Shown here one piece after another: positions 9,307-18,229 of a stretch of 64,000 nucleotides of DNA (the first letter of the stretch is position 1; each line of letters starts with the position of its first letter). The DNA is taken from the NCBI RefSeq assembly GCF_006715225.1, contig NZ_VFMU01000001.1, forward strand, positions 1,426,001 through 1,490,000. The letters are read 5' to 3'. The notes under the pieces are model-generated. The model was not told the origin of the DNA, did no database searches, and worked only from the letters and a program-made list of their open reading frames with translations. This DNA comes from Arthrobacter sp. SLBN-112 (GTDB lineage Bacteria > Actinomycetota > Actinomycetes > Actinomycetales > Micrococcaceae). A program made the translations under genes and the position numbers.

Positions 9307-10295
9307 CAGTGGACAACGCTACCGACGTAATGGACCCGTCGCGCCCTGAAATTTCCCGGCCCGGAGACAGGGAGGTTCCGCCGTTCCCCGTCTTCGATGC
9401 GCCGGAGGCCCCTGAGCACGCCTCGGACGTCTCATCGGTTTACCGTGAGGTCACGTACGCCAGGGCCATCGGGTTCCGGCCGCTGAAGATGGACATCTGG
9501 CTGCCCCGCAACGCTGCCGCTCCCACGCCGCTGGTCCTCTGGGTGCACGGCGGAGCGTTCCAGCTGGGGGACCGCCGGGAGCTGCCGCCCACCTTCGCGC
9601 CCGAATCAGTGTTCCGGCTGCTCAACGAGGCCGGTATTGCCTGCGCCACGGCGGACTACCGGCACTCGCTGGAAGCCCCGTTCCCGGCACAGCTCCACGA
9701 CCTCAAGGCCGCGGTCCGCTACCTCCGGGAATTCGCCGGCCACCTCAACATCGATCCGGACCGGTTTGGCGCCTGGGGCGAATCCGCCGGCGGCCACCTG
9801 GCGGCGCTCCTGGGCCTCACCGGCAGCCGCGGCGACCTGGAAGGCGGACTCGGTGCGCAGGGGCACCCAAGCAGCGTCAGCGCCGTCGTCGACTTCTACG
9901 GCGTGTCCTCCCTCGTGGACATTCCCCCCATCAGCACCCCCGACGGGCTCTTCCCCCCGGCGCTGACGGCCGCTGTCCCGCCCGGAAGGTCATTGCAGCC
10001 GGAGAACATGCTGGTGGGCGGCTCGGATGATCCCGAACTGCTGGCCGCGGCCAGTCCCGTCAGCTACGTGACCGCTGACGCCGCACCGTTCCTCCTGGTC
10101 CACGGCGATTCGGATGGCCTGGTCCCGCACTCGCAGACCGACCTCCTGGCCGCCGCGCTCGCCAAGGCCAACGTGGAACATGAGGTGGTGACCATCAAGG
10201 GCGGCGACCACTGCTTCTTCGGCGCCGAGGACCAGCTGGACACCATCCTGGCCGCCGCCGTCGACTACTTCTCACGGAAGCTGGGAACACCATGA
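9303..10295 (+). CDS. Alpha/beta-hydrolase, BD-FAE/HSL-like esterase
   Basis: This 330-residue serine esterase has the HGGAF oxyanion-hole motif and the nucleophile elbow GESAGG with Ser161. Asp and His of the catalytic triad are visible as HGDSDGLVP and GGDHCFF near the C-terminus. It resembles bacterial feruloyl- or acetyl-esterase-like enzymes. It starts inside the stop of the GH78 gene and ends inside the start of the next hydrolase, so the three are one transcription unit. A deacylase acting on acylated or phenolic rhamnosides fits the context, but that substrate is inferred. Confidence 0.87.
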   Translation: MTVDNATDVMDPSRPEISRPGDREVPPFPVFDAPEAPEHASDVSSVYREVTYARAIGFRPLKMDIWLPRNAAAPTPLVLWVHGGAFQLGDRRELPPTFAPESVFRLLNEAGIACATADYRHSLEAPFPAQLHDLKAAVRYLREFAGHLNIDPDRFGAWGESAGGHLAALLGLTGSRGDLEGGLGAQGHPSSVSAVVDFYGVSSLVDIPPISTPDGLFPPALTAAVPPGRSLQPENMLVGGSDDPELLAAASPVSYVTADAAPFLLVHGDSDGLVPHSQTDLLAAALAKANVEHEVVTIKGGDHCFFGAEDQLDTILAAAVDYFSRKLGTP

Positions 10296-11254
10296 CATCC
10301 CGGACAGAATCAGCCGCGGAGTCCGCCGGACTCTCCCGGAACGCCCAGGGGGAGACCGCCGCCGGTTTCGCTGAATACCTGGCCAGTCCGGAAGGCCCGC
10401 AGTTCCTGAACCCGGACGCCGTCCGCTCGCCGGGCCCGGATGTCCCCATCCGCGCCGTGACCGCCGACGGGCGGCACGGGCCAGTGGGCATCCGGATCTA
10501 CGGCGAACCGGCGGGCACGGACAGCCCTGCCCTGGTGTGGCTGCACGGGGGCGGATTCGTCAGCGGCAGCGTGGATATTCCGGAGTCGGATTACCTGGCA
10601 CGGGTGCTCGCCAGCCGGGGCACACCGGTGCTGTCCGTGGACTACCGGCTGGCCCGCGACGGCGTGTCCTTCCCCATCCCGCACGACGACGCGTTGGCCG
10701 GGTGGTTCTGGGCCCGGACGAACGCCGAATCCCTGGGACTGGACCCGGACCTGCTCTGCCTGGGCGGCGCCGGTGCCGGCGGCAACCTGGCCGTGGGCGC
10801 CGCGCTCTACCTGGTAGACGCCGGGAAGCCGCCGCCCGCAAAGCTCCTGCTGGCCTACCCCTTCCTGCACGCGGAACTTCCGCCGCCCGCCGGGGGACTG
10901 GATCCTGAGGTCATGGCCGGGCTGCCCAGGCACCTGCGGTTCACGGTGGAGGACTGCATCCGCACGGCGGAGAACTACGTGGGCGGCCCGGTCAGCATGG
11001 CATCGTCCTACGCGATGCCCGGCTACGCCGACCCTGCCGGGCTTCCGCCCACGGCTCTCCTGGCATGCGAGTACGACGACGCCCGCGGCTCAACCGAGCT
11101 GTTTGCCTCCGCTTTGGAGCGGGCAGGGGTTCCGGTGTCCTATTTCCTAGCGGAAGGCGGGGTGCACGGCCATCTGAACCACACGGCCGGTCTGCCCGAA
11201 GGTCGGCCTGCGCTGGATTTCCTGGCGGCGGAACTGTCAGGGGCGCGGCCGTAG
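10292..11254 (+). CDS. HSL-type alpha/beta-hydrolase fold protein lacking the nucleophilic serine
   Basis: This 320-residue protein has a hormone-sensitive-lipase layout: an HGGGF oxyanion motif, LSVDYRLA, and a C-terminal ACEYDDARG Asp and VHGHLNHT His. The usual nucleophile elbow GGDSAGGN reads GGAGAGGN at residues 158-165, so both the conserved Asp and the catalytic Ser161 are replaced (Ala160, Gly161). The codons are clear GCC GGT, so this is not a frame artefact. It overlaps the preceding active-looking esterase by 4 bp. It may be a non-catalytic partner, a binding protein, or an enzyme with altered chemistry. The fold call is secure; the activity is not. Confidence 0.85.
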   Translation: MTSRTESAAESAGLSRNAQGETAAGFAEYLASPEGPQFLNPDAVRSPGPDVPIRAVTADGRHGPVGIRIYGEPAGTDSPALVWLHGGGFVSGSVDIPESDYLARVLASRGTPVLSVDYRLARDGVSFPIPHDDALAGWFWARTNAESLGLDPDLLCLGGAGAGGNLAVGAALYLVDAGKPPPAKLLLAYPFLHAELPPPAGGLDPEVMAGLPRHLRFTVEDCIRTAENYVGGPVSMASSYAMPGYADPAGLPPTALLACEYDDARGSTELFASALERAGVPVSYFLAEGGVHGHLNHTAGLPEGRPALDFLAAELSGARP

Positions 11255-11285
11255 CTTCATATCGACCAGCTTCCAGAGGCTCCTA

Positions 11286-12101
11286 TCAGCCCCAGTAGGA
11301 CGCGCCCCACGTGATGGCGGCGAGGTTCGCCTGTCCTTGAAGGCTGGGGTGGAAGTAGTCCAGGACGCTGACGTCGCTGGTGGAGAACTTGTAGCTGTTC
11401 ACCGCCCCCTGGTCCCAACGGCAAATCTGGGCGTACTCCTGCTCGCACACCTGCGCGAGTATGCCATTGAAGGTGTCCTCCTGGGCAGCTACCTTATCCC
11501 GCTCCGTATCACTGTTGGTGCTGGACAGCATCGACTGGCAGATGTGCGCATTGGACCACACCCACTGGGCTGCCGGGTTGGTGTGCAACACCTCCCACAG
11601 TTGCTTGATGTTCGGGATGCTGGCCATGAAAACGCGCGGCTTGGGACTCATCTTGTTCAACGTTGCCAGCGTTTGTTTTATGGAGGCCTCGAAACTGTCC
11701 TTGTCGGTCATAGTCGATGCAGAGGACGTGCACAGGTCGTTGGCACCTACCAGAATGGTGACGTATTCAGCTCTCTGCGCCACAGCCAAGGCCGCCTGGT
11801 TCGGCATGTCGCTCGCCTTCGCGCCGCTCTTGGAGTCATTGAAATTATGTCCGCTGATGGCTGGCTTCAGCGGGAGCAGCCGTTCGTAGTGGCTTTGGAT
11901 TGGGTCCCACGACGCAGACCCCGTCGACCAGGATTGGGCGGGATGGTCGCCGTACCAGCAGCAGACGTCCGCGGCCCGGGAAATGGAGTCGCCCAACGCC
12001 GCCATGCTCTTGGGATAGGTGGCCGCAGCCGCGGGTTGTGCAGCCGCGATGGCGAAGAAGAACAGGAATGGCAGAAGCAGGAACTTTGCAATCTTGCGCA
12101 T
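11286..12101 (-). CDS. Secreted SGNH/GDSL-type hydrolase
   Basis: This 271-residue esterase/lipase-fold protein has an N-terminal signal peptide (basic MRKIAK, hydrophobic run, likely cut near residue 27 after an alanine-rich stretch). Block I ALGDSIS carries Ser39, block III is GANDLC, and the catalytic Asp248/His251 are in DYFHPS. Several cysteines (CCW, LCTS, HICQ, VCEQ, ICRW) suggest extracellular disulfides, as in actinobacterial secreted SGNH lipases. The gene is convergent with the hydrolase cluster (31 bp gap) and not obviously in an operon. Substrate is unknown. Confidence 0.9.
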   Translation of the reverse strand: MRKIAKFLLLPFLFFFAIAAAQPAAAATYPKSMAALGDSISRAADVCCWYGDHPAQSWSTGSASWDPIQSHYERLLPLKPAISGHNFNDSKSGAKASDMPNQAALAVAQRAEYVTILVGANDLCTSSASTMTDKDSFEASIKQTLATLNKMSPKPRVFMASIPNIKQLWEVLHTNPAAQWVWSNAHICQSMLSSTNSDTERDKVAAQEDTFNGILAQVCEQEYAQICRWDQGAVNSYKFSTSDVSVLDYFHPSLQGQANLAAITWGASYWG

Positions 12102-12202
12102 CGAAACCTCCCAGGACAGACCCGCACATCTGTGGGCGGGATTCCACGAAAAGATCTATGTCCAAAAGGTACACCCGGATGCGGGAGAAAGCTCCCGGCT
12201 TT

Positions 12203-12997
12203 TCAGCGTGCTGCGGCTGCCGCGCCGCCGGCTGCGGTGTCACTGCCGCCGGCCGCCGGGCTGCCATCTGCGCCCTGATGGCTGCTGGACCAGATGTCGC
12301 CCATCTCCTCGGTGGACTGTTCCACGATCCGGCTCATGGCGGCGTGCGCGGCGGCGGCCTGGCCGCGCTGGATGGCGCTGGCCACGTCCACGTGCAACTG
12401 CAGCGCCTCATGGTCCGGAAGGTGGGGCATCAGGCCGTGCTGGGTCCGGCCCGCCAGCACCTCCGCCACGAGTTTGTGAAGCTGCGAAAACATGAGGTTG
12501 CCGGAGGCGTTGAGGACCGCGGCATGGAACTCGATGTCCAGGCGCAGGAAATCGTCCTGGTCCCCCCGCTGCCCGGCGGCCCACAGCCGGGCGGCCATGG
12601 AAACCAGGTCGCTGGCCTGGTCCAGCGAGGCGCGCTCGGCGGCAAGCCGGGCGGCCTGCGGTTCAATGGCCCCGCGCAGTTCGTTCAGTGCCCGCAGCTG
12701 TTCCAGCCGCTTGGCCGATGCCAGCCGCCACCGGATCACCTGGGGGTCATAGAGGTTCCAGCTGGCCTCCGGCTGGATCACCGTGCCCAGGCGCCGGCGT
12801 GATTCCAGCATGCCCATGGAGGACAGGACGCGGGTAGCCTCGCGGATCACGGAGCGGGACACCTTGTGCTGTGCCTCCAGCTCATCGAGCCGCAGGATTG
12901 AATTTGGTGCCAGGGTTCCCTCGGCAATGGCGAGCCCCAGGTTCTCGACCAGCGATGAGTGCAGGTCAGGGGACAACGCCGCCTTTGGGATGGTCAT
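12203..12997 (-). CDS. GntR/FadR-type transcriptional regulator (FCD domain)
   Basis: This 264-residue regulator has an N-terminal winged helix (about residues 15-75; LRLDELEAQHKVSRSVIREA is the recognition region). A C-terminal all-helical FCD domain carries likely metal or effector ligands (LDIEFHAAV, HLPDHEAL, LHVDVASAI). It is divergent from the sugar ABC binding-protein gene across 138 bp that contain AT-rich sequence suited to a promoter and operator. FadR-type GntR proteins beside galactonate dehydratase genes are usually aldonate-responsive repressors (DgoR-like). That role is inferred from location. Confidence 0.9.
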   Translation of the reverse strand: MTIPKAALSPDLHSSLVENLGLAIAEGTLAPNSILRLDELEAQHKVSRSVIREATRVLSSMGMLESRRRLGTVIQPEASWNLYDPQVIRWRLASAKRLEQLRALNELRGAIEPQAARLAAERASLDQASDLVSMAARLWAAGQRGDQDDFLRLDIEFHAAVLNASGNLMFSQLHKLVAEVLAGRTQHGLMPHLPDHEALQLHVDVASAIQRGQAAAAHAAMSRIVEQSTEEMGDIWSSSHQGADGSPAAGGSDTAAGGAAAAAR

Positions 12998-13135
12998 GAA
13001 TAAATCATATGGGGGGATGGCAAGGTCTTGTATATGTCTGCCTTATTTGTTTATGCTCACTAAACACAACAGACGTAACGAGGCGTCTGTCACCCGCCCG
13101 CGAAGCTGCGGGCCCAAAAGGCAAAGGGAGTCGTA

Positions 13136-14434
13136 ATGAAGCGGCGTTCAATTGTGAAGTACGCGGCAGTTGCCGCGGCAATGTCGCTGGGGCTGACCGC
13201 CTGCAGCGGCGGCGGAGGCGGCAGCGACCAGGCGAAGGAGTCGGGGACCGTCCGCGTCACCCTGGCAAACCACGTCTGGACCGAGGGCATCAAGGCCGCC
13301 ATTCCGGAGTTCGAGAAGTCCAGCGGGCTCAAGGTGGAGCTGACCCAGCTCGGCGAGGACCAGCTCTCGGACCAGTACAACGTCAAGCTCAACGCAGGCA
13401 GCGACGAGATCGACGTCATGATGTACCGCCCTCTGCAGGAAGGCAAGGCATTCGCCAAGAACGGCTACCTGGCGGACCTGACCAAGAACGTCTCGTCGGA
13501 TTCGGGCTGGGACTGGAAGGACTACCAGGAGGGCCCGGTCAAGGCCACCACCGTTGAGGGCAAGGTGGTTGGTGTTCCAATCATCACCGAACGTGAAGTC
13601 CTCTACTACCGCAAGGACCTGCTGCAGGCCGCGGGGCTCCAGGTTCCCAAGACCATGGAAGAACTGGAAGCGGCAGCCAAGGCCATCAAGGCTTCCTCCC
13701 CTGACACCGCTGGTTTCGTGGCCCGCACCGGCAAGTCCACGGCAGTGACCCAGTTCTCCAGCTTCCTGTACAGCTTCGGCGGCGACTTCATGGACTCCAG
13801 CGGCAAGGCCTCCGTCAACACCGATGCCGCCAAGAAGGCCTACGCCTACTACGGCGGTCTGATCCGCAACTACGGTCCCGCCAACGTCAGCACGGACATG
13901 AGCTGGCCGGAGGCAATGGCCATCTTCACCCAGGGCGGTGCTGCCTTCTACACCGAGGCCGATTCGCTCTACAAGAACGCCACGGACCCCGCCAAGTCGA
14001 AGGTGGCGGACAAGGTTGGGTTCGCTGCGCTGCCCGCCGGTCCCGCCGGTTCCAAGCCGTACAACATTCCCTCGTGGGCCCTGGGCGTAAACCAGAACTC
14101 CAGCAACACGGACAACGCCTGGAAGTTCATCCAGTGGGCAACCAGCAAGGAACGCACCCTGGCAGCCCAGAAGGCAGGCGTCCCGGGTCCGCGCACGTCC
14201 GTCTGGTCCAACCCTGAGGGCACCTCCACCTACCCGAAGGACCTCGCCGAGGCCATCTCCGCCAGCGCCAAGAACGGTGTGGGCCACGACCGGCCCGAGG
14301 TTGTCACCGTGGGCAAGGCACGCGAAATCGTGGGTGCCCCCATCGTGGCCTCCATTACCGGCGCGGACGCCGCTGCTGCAGCCAATGACGCCCAGACTGC
14401 TTTCCAGACGTTCCTGGACAGCGAAAAGAAGTAG
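13136..14434 (+). CDS. Extracellular sugar-binding lipoprotein, CUT1 family ABC transporter
   Basis: This 432-residue solute-binding protein has a lipoprotein signal peptide with lipobox LTAC, giving lipidated Cys23, followed by a glycine/serine linker. The body is the SBP type-1 fold (PEFEKSSGLKV, a YYRKDLL segment, and a C-terminal WATSKERT helix). A good Shine-Dalgarno (GGGAG) precedes ATG. It heads the operon with two permeases and the galactonate pathway enzymes, so the ligand is probably a sugar acid or a sugar-acid-containing oligosaccharide. A 13-bp stem hairpin follows the stop and could stabilise this highly translated 5' part of the message. Confidence 0.92.
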   Translation: MKRRSIVKYAAVAAAMSLGLTACSGGGGGSDQAKESGTVRVTLANHVWTEGIKAAIPEFEKSSGLKVELTQLGEDQLSDQYNVKLNAGSDEIDVMMYRPLQEGKAFAKNGYLADLTKNVSSDSGWDWKDYQEGPVKATTVEGKVVGVPIITEREVLYYRKDLLQAAGLQVPKTMEELEAAAKAIKASSPDTAGFVARTGKSTAVTQFSSFLYSFGGDFMDSSGKASVNTDAAKKAYAYYGGLIRNYGPANVSTDMSWPEAMAIFTQGGAAFYTEADSLYKNATDPAKSKVADKVGFAALPAGPAGSKPYNIPSWALGVNQNSSNTDNAWKFIQWATSKERTLAAQKAGVPGPRTSVWSNPEGTSTYPKDLAEAISASAKNGVGHDRPEVVTVGKAREIVGAPIVASITGADAAAAANDAQTAFQTFLDSEKK

Positions 14435-14463
14435 GACGCCGGGCACCCACCGTGCCCGAACAT

Positions 14464-14499
14464 CCGCGCCGGGACGGCCCGAAAGTCGTCCCGGCGCGG
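14464..14499 (+). terminator. Intercistronic hairpin between binding-protein and permease genes
   Basis: A perfect 13-bp inverted repeat, CCGCGCCGGGACG (14464-14476) and its complement (14487-14499), encloses a 10-base spacer. It is not followed by a T-run. It is therefore more likely an mRNA-stabilising or partially attenuating structure that keeps binding protein in excess over permease, a common arrangement in ABC operons. Confidence 0.6.
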
Positions 14500-14556
14500 C
14501 CCACTTCACCGGCACGCTTCGCCGGTCCACTTCACCCCCAACTCTTTAGGTGAACC

Positions 14557-15510
14557 ATGTCTGTTTTGAACCCTCCCCGCAGCACCGGCACCCGCCGGCC
14601 CAGTGGGCCCGTCGGTGCCGGGGGGCACTTCTCCGCCTGGGCCAACCGGCACCGCAAATGGCTCTTCGCCGCCCCGGCAATGATCTTCGTCGGCGTCCTG
14701 ATCGTCTTTCCGCTGGCCTGGACGGTGTACCTCAGCCTCACCGACTCCCAGGGCTCCGTCCGGGCCGCCACGGATTTCATCGGGCTGCAGAACTACATCA
14801 CGGTCCTCAGCGACACCGAACGTTTCTGGCCCGCTGTAGGCCGCACCCTGGCCTTCACCGGCGTCGCGCTGGCCTTCGAAGTGGTGCTGGGTATGTGCGT
14901 GGCCCTGCTTCTGTGGCGGCCCTTCCGCGGTGAAAAGTGGGTACGCGTGGCCATCCTGCTGCCGCTGGTGGCCACCCCCGTGGCGGTCGGCATGATGTGG
15001 CGGCTGATCTTCGATCCCAACATCGGCTTCGCCAACCAGCTCCTGGGCATGGTGGGGATCCCGCCCCAGCCGTGGCTGTCCGGGCAGGACACCGCCCTGG
15101 GCACCACCATCTTCATGGACGTGTGGCAGTGGACCCCCATGGTGGTCCTGATCCTCCTGGCCGGCCTGACCTCGCTCTCCGATGAACCGGACGAGGCCGC
15201 CCGTGTGGACGGCGCCAACGCCTTCCAGCGGTTCTTCTTCATCACCCTGCCGCTCATGATGCCCACCGTGATCGTGGCCATCCTGCTGCGCGGCATCGAT
15301 GCCCTGAAAACCTTCGACATCCTCTACGCCACCAAGGGCAAGGGCGGCGGCTCGTTCCACGAAGTGGAGACGCTGAACGTCTACGCCTACGGACTGAGCT
15401 TCGACTACAACCAGTACGGGCTCTCCTCGGCGGTGCTGATCCTGTTCTTCATGATCATCATCGGCACCATGTGGCTGCTCACCATGCGCAAGAAAGCGGT
15501 AGGCAAATGA
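14557..15510 (+). CDS. Sugar ABC transporter permease, CUT1 family (MalF-like)
   Basis: This 317-residue inner-membrane permease has about six transmembrane helices. The conserved cytoplasmic EAA loop is EPDEAARVDGANAFQRF, ending ITLPLM, and contacts an ATPase. It is followed by a second permease with a 4-bp overlap (ATGA). No ATP-binding gene exists in the operon, so the importer must recruit a shared MsmK/UgpC-type ATPase from elsewhere. The substrate is inferred to be a sugar acid from the catabolic genes downstream. Confidence 0.92.
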   Translation: MSVLNPPRSTGTRRPSGPVGAGGHFSAWANRHRKWLFAAPAMIFVGVLIVFPLAWTVYLSLTDSQGSVRAATDFIGLQNYITVLSDTERFWPAVGRTLAFTGVALAFEVVLGMCVALLLWRPFRGEKWVRVAILLPLVATPVAVGMMWRLIFDPNIGFANQLLGMVGIPPQPWLSGQDTALGTTIFMDVWQWTPMVVLILLAGLTSLSDEPDEAARVDGANAFQRFFFITLPLMMPTVIVAILLRGIDALKTFDILYATKGKGGGSFHEVETLNVYAYGLSFDYNQYGLSSAVLILFFMIIIGTMWLLTMRKKAVGK

Positions 15511-16382
15511 CCGTCGTGACTGATTCCACCACTGCCGCCGCCCAGCGGACGCGGCGCCGCCGCAAGCCCCTGGCCACCCGCGCCTACAAGGTCTTCCGGG
15601 TTGTTGCCCTCATCCTCGTGGTGCTGTTCCTGCTCGCGCCGCTGTTCTGGATGCTCCTGGCGTCGCTGAAGACCAACGTGGACATTTACGACACCGGCAA
15701 GGCCCTACTGTTCTCGCCCACCTTCGAGAACTATGCCAATGTGCTGCAGCGCAACAACTACTTCGTGTTCATCTTCAACAGCTTCTGGGTGGCCTTCGTC
15801 TCCACCGCGCTGTCCATCGTCCTGGGCGTCCCGGCCGCCTACGCCATGAGCCGGTTCACCATGCACCGCTCCGCGCTGGTGGTCCTGATGGCCCGCGTCA
15901 TTCCGGGCGTCTCGCTCCTGGTGCCCTGGTACTACGTCTTCTCCAACCTGCGCATGGTGGGAAAGTTCGAAGTGCTGATCCTCAGCCACATGTTCGTGGC
16001 CCTCCCGCTGATCGTGTACATCATGATGAGCTACTTCGACTCGCTGCCACTGGAACTGGAGGAATCGGCCGAGGTGGACGGGCTCACCCCCATCGGCGCG
16101 TTCCGCCGGATCACACTGCCCCTGTCCGTGGCCGGCATCGCCACGGCAGGCATTCTGTCCTTCATCTTCTCCTGGAACAACTTCATGTTCGCCCTGGTGC
16201 TCTCGGGCTCCAAGACCAAGACCCTGCCGGTGGCCATCTTCGACTTCGTCTCCTACGCCAGCATCGACTGGGGCGGACTGATGGCCGCTGCCACCGTTGT
16301 CACCATCCCCATCATGATCATTGCGCTCTTCACGCAGAAGTACATCGTCTCCGGCCTGACCGCCGGCGCCACCAAGGGTTAG
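15507..16382 (+). CDS. Sugar ABC transporter permease, CUT1 family (MalG-like)
   Basis: This 291-residue permease has six predicted helices and an EAA loop ELEESAEVDGL with RITLPL. The start at 15507 (MTVVTDST) overlaps the stop of the first permease as ATGA; an earlier in-frame start would lie inside that gene and is not needed. The N-terminus is strongly basic (RTRRRRKPL), consistent with the positive-inside rule. It completes the importer with the preceding lipoprotein and permease. Galactonate dehydratase begins 9 bp after its stop. Confidence 0.92.
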   Translation: MTVVTDSTTAAAQRTRRRRKPLATRAYKVFRVVALILVVLFLLAPLFWMLLASLKTNVDIYDTGKALLFSPTFENYANVLQRNNYFVFIFNSFWVAFVSTALSIVLGVPAAYAMSRFTMHRSALVVLMARVIPGVSLLVPWYYVFSNLRMVGKFEVLILSHMFVALPLIVYIMMSYFDSLPLELEESAEVDGLTPIGAFRRITLPLSVAGIATAGILSFIFSWNNFMFALVLSGSKTKTLPVAIFDFVSYASIDWGGLMAAATVVTIPIMIIALFTQKYIVSGLTAGATKG

Positions 16383-16391
16383 GACCGCCGC

Positions 16392-17540
16392 GTGACCGTC
16401 ATCAGCCGGATCGAAACATTCCTTGTTCCACCCCGCTGGCTCTTTGTCCGGATCGAGACCGAAAGCGGAATCGTGGGGTGGGGCGAGGCAACCTGCGAGG
16501 GCCGCAGCGAAACGGTGCGCGCCGCCGTCGGGCAACTCTCGGAACTGCTCATCGGACGGGACGCCCTCCGGATCGAAGACCACTGGCAGGTCATGACCAA
16601 GGGCTCCTTCTACCGGGGCGGACCCATCCTGGCCAGTGCCGTGTCCGGCCTTGACCAGGCCCTCTGGGACATCGCGGGCAAGCACTTCAACACCCCCGTG
16701 CACCAGCTCCTGGGCGGCCACGTCCGCGACCGGATCCGGATGTACGGCTGGGTGGGCGGCGACGAGCCGAACGAGGTGGCGGACCAGATCAGCGCCCAGC
16801 TGGAGGTGGGCCTCACCGCGGTCAAAATGAATGCCAGCGGGCGGATGAGCCCGGTCGCCTCGGTGGCGGAGATCGACGGCGTCATCCGCCGTGTCGCCGC
16901 AGCCCGGCAGGTCCTGGGCGACCATCGGGATGTCGCCGTCGACTTCCACGGCCGCTTCAGCCTGGCCAATGCCAGGCGCGTGGCCCCGTTGCTGGAACCG
17001 TTCCGGCCCTTCTTCCTCGAAGAACCCGTGGTACCGGAGAACACCCACCTGCTCCGCGAATTTACCGCCTCCACCACCACCCCGGTGTCCACGGGGGAGC
17101 GGCTGTACAACCGGCAGGAGTTCCTGCCGGCACTGCAGGCAGGCATTGCTGTAGCGCAGCCCGACCTCTCCCATGCCGGCGGCATCACCGAGGTCCGGAA
17201 AATTGCCGCCCTGGCCGAAGTCTATGAAGTCCAGCTGGCGCCGCACTGCCCGCTGGGGCCCCTGGCGCTGGCCGCGTGCCTCCAGGTGGGCTTCGCGACG
17301 CCCAACTTCCTCATCCAGGAACAAAGCATTGGCATCCACTACAACCAGGGCGCCGAAGTCCTTGACTACGTGGTGGACAAAACTCCCTTCAAGTTCGTTG
17401 ACGGCCATATCGAGCGGCTCACCGGGCCCGGGCTGGGCGTCGAAATCGACGAGGCCGTGGTCCGGGCCGCGGACAAACGCGGGCATGCCTGGCGCGGCCC
17501 GGTGTGGCGCCACCCCGACGGATCCTTCGCAGAATGGTGA
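16392..17540 (+). CDS. dgoD: D-galactonate dehydratase, enolase superfamily
   Basis: This 382-residue enzyme dehydrates D-galactonate to 2-keto-3-deoxy-D-galactonate. It has the mandelate-racemase N-terminal capping domain and a (beta/alpha)7 barrel. Metal ligands are Asp184 (in VDFHGRF, with His186 as acid), Glu210/211 in FLEEPV and Glu236 in STGERLY; the barrel His is His285 in PHCPLG. These match the GalD pattern. Translation starts at GTG, 9 bp after the permease stop. The aldolase gene starts before this gene stops. Presence of importer, aldolase and kinase supports an aldonate De Ley-Doudoroff pathway. Confidence 0.9.
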   Translation: MTVISRIETFLVPPRWLFVRIETESGIVGWGEATCEGRSETVRAAVGQLSELLIGRDALRIEDHWQVMTKGSFYRGGPILASAVSGLDQALWDIAGKHFNTPVHQLLGGHVRDRIRMYGWVGGDEPNEVADQISAQLEVGLTAVKMNASGRMSPVASVAEIDGVIRRVAAARQVLGDHRDVAVDFHGRFSLANARRVAPLLEPFRPFFLEEPVVPENTHLLREFTASTTTPVSTGERLYNRQEFLPALQAGIAVAQPDLSHAGGITEVRKIAALAEVYEVQLAPHCPLGPLALAACLQVGFATPNFLIQEQSIGIHYNQGAEVLDYVVDKTPFKFVDGHIERLTGPGLGVEIDEAVVRAADKRGHAWRGPVWRHPDGSFAEW

Positions 17541-18229
17541 ACCCCATGAATTCCGAAAATTCAGCCCTTACTTCCGCCTCCCTGTTGGCGGGCATCCGGC
17601 AGGCGCGGCTTGTCGGCATCGTCCGCGGGAACGACGGCGGTGCTGCCGCCAAGGCTGCGCTGGCGGCGATGGAGGAAGGCTTCCGTTACGTGGAGATCGC
17701 GCTCACCACGCCCAACGCGCTGGAGGCCATCCGCGAAGTCCGCGCGGCTGCCCCGGATGGCTGCTTCGTGGGCGCCGGCACCGTGCTGAGCCAGGCCGAC
17801 GTCGAACAGGTCACCGCTGCGGGAAGCCAGTTCATCGTCACTCCTTCCCTGGCCCCCTCCATCAGTGAGGCGGCCAGCGCCGGCATCCCGGTCCTGGCCG
17901 GGGCGCTGACGCCCAGCGAGGCGTACGAAGCGATGGAACGCGGCGCCACTGCCGTCAAACTCTTCCCGGCATCCATCGGCGGGCCCGGCTACCTGAAGGC
18001 CGTCCGCGACCCCTTCCCGGACATCCCCTTCATCGCCGTGGGCGGCGTGGGCCTCAGCGAAGCCACCGGTTACTGGGAGGCCGGCGCCATCGCCGTTGGC
18101 CTGGGCGGTCCGCTGTTCGGCACGGCAGCCTCCGGCGGAGACCTCGCCGAAATGCGGGACCGTGCCCGCAGTTTCCGTGGCCTCGCTGCCGAGTTCGCAG
18201 CCCGTGAGGGAAACGGGACCCGGGCGTGA
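17534..18229 (+). CDS. 2-keto-3-deoxy-6-phosphogalactonate/gluconate aldolase
   Basis: This class I aldolase of about 231 residues should cleave KDPGal or KDPG to pyruvate and glyceraldehyde-3-phosphate. The catalytic Glu54 lies in VEIALTTP and the Schiff-base Lys142 in AVKLFPAS; GAGTVL is also conserved. The start is ambiguous: ATG at 17534 overlaps the dehydratase stop, while an ATG at 17546 lies just after it. Neither has a strong Shine-Dalgarno, so translational coupling is likely. The stop overlaps the following kinase (GTGA). Neighbourhood favours the galactonate isomer (DgoA-like), though KDPG cannot be excluded. Confidence 0.88.
   Translation: MVNPMNSENSALTSASLLAGIRQARLVGIVRGNDGGAAAKAALAAMEEGFRYVEIALTTPNALEAIREVRAAAPDGCFVGAGTVLSQADVEQVTAAGSQFIVTPSLAPSISEAASAGIPVLAGALTPSEAYEAMERGATAVKLFPASIGGPGYLKAVRDPFPDIPFIAVGGVGLSEATGYWEAGAIAVGLGGPLFGTAASGGDLAEMRDRARSFRGLAAEFAAREGNGTRA

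Noticed and set aside
15705..17513. 602-codon minus-strand open frame across permease and galactonate dehydratase
   Set aside because: It is a mirror of two well-supported genes with clear motifs; composition is rich in His, Asp and Gly without a fold.
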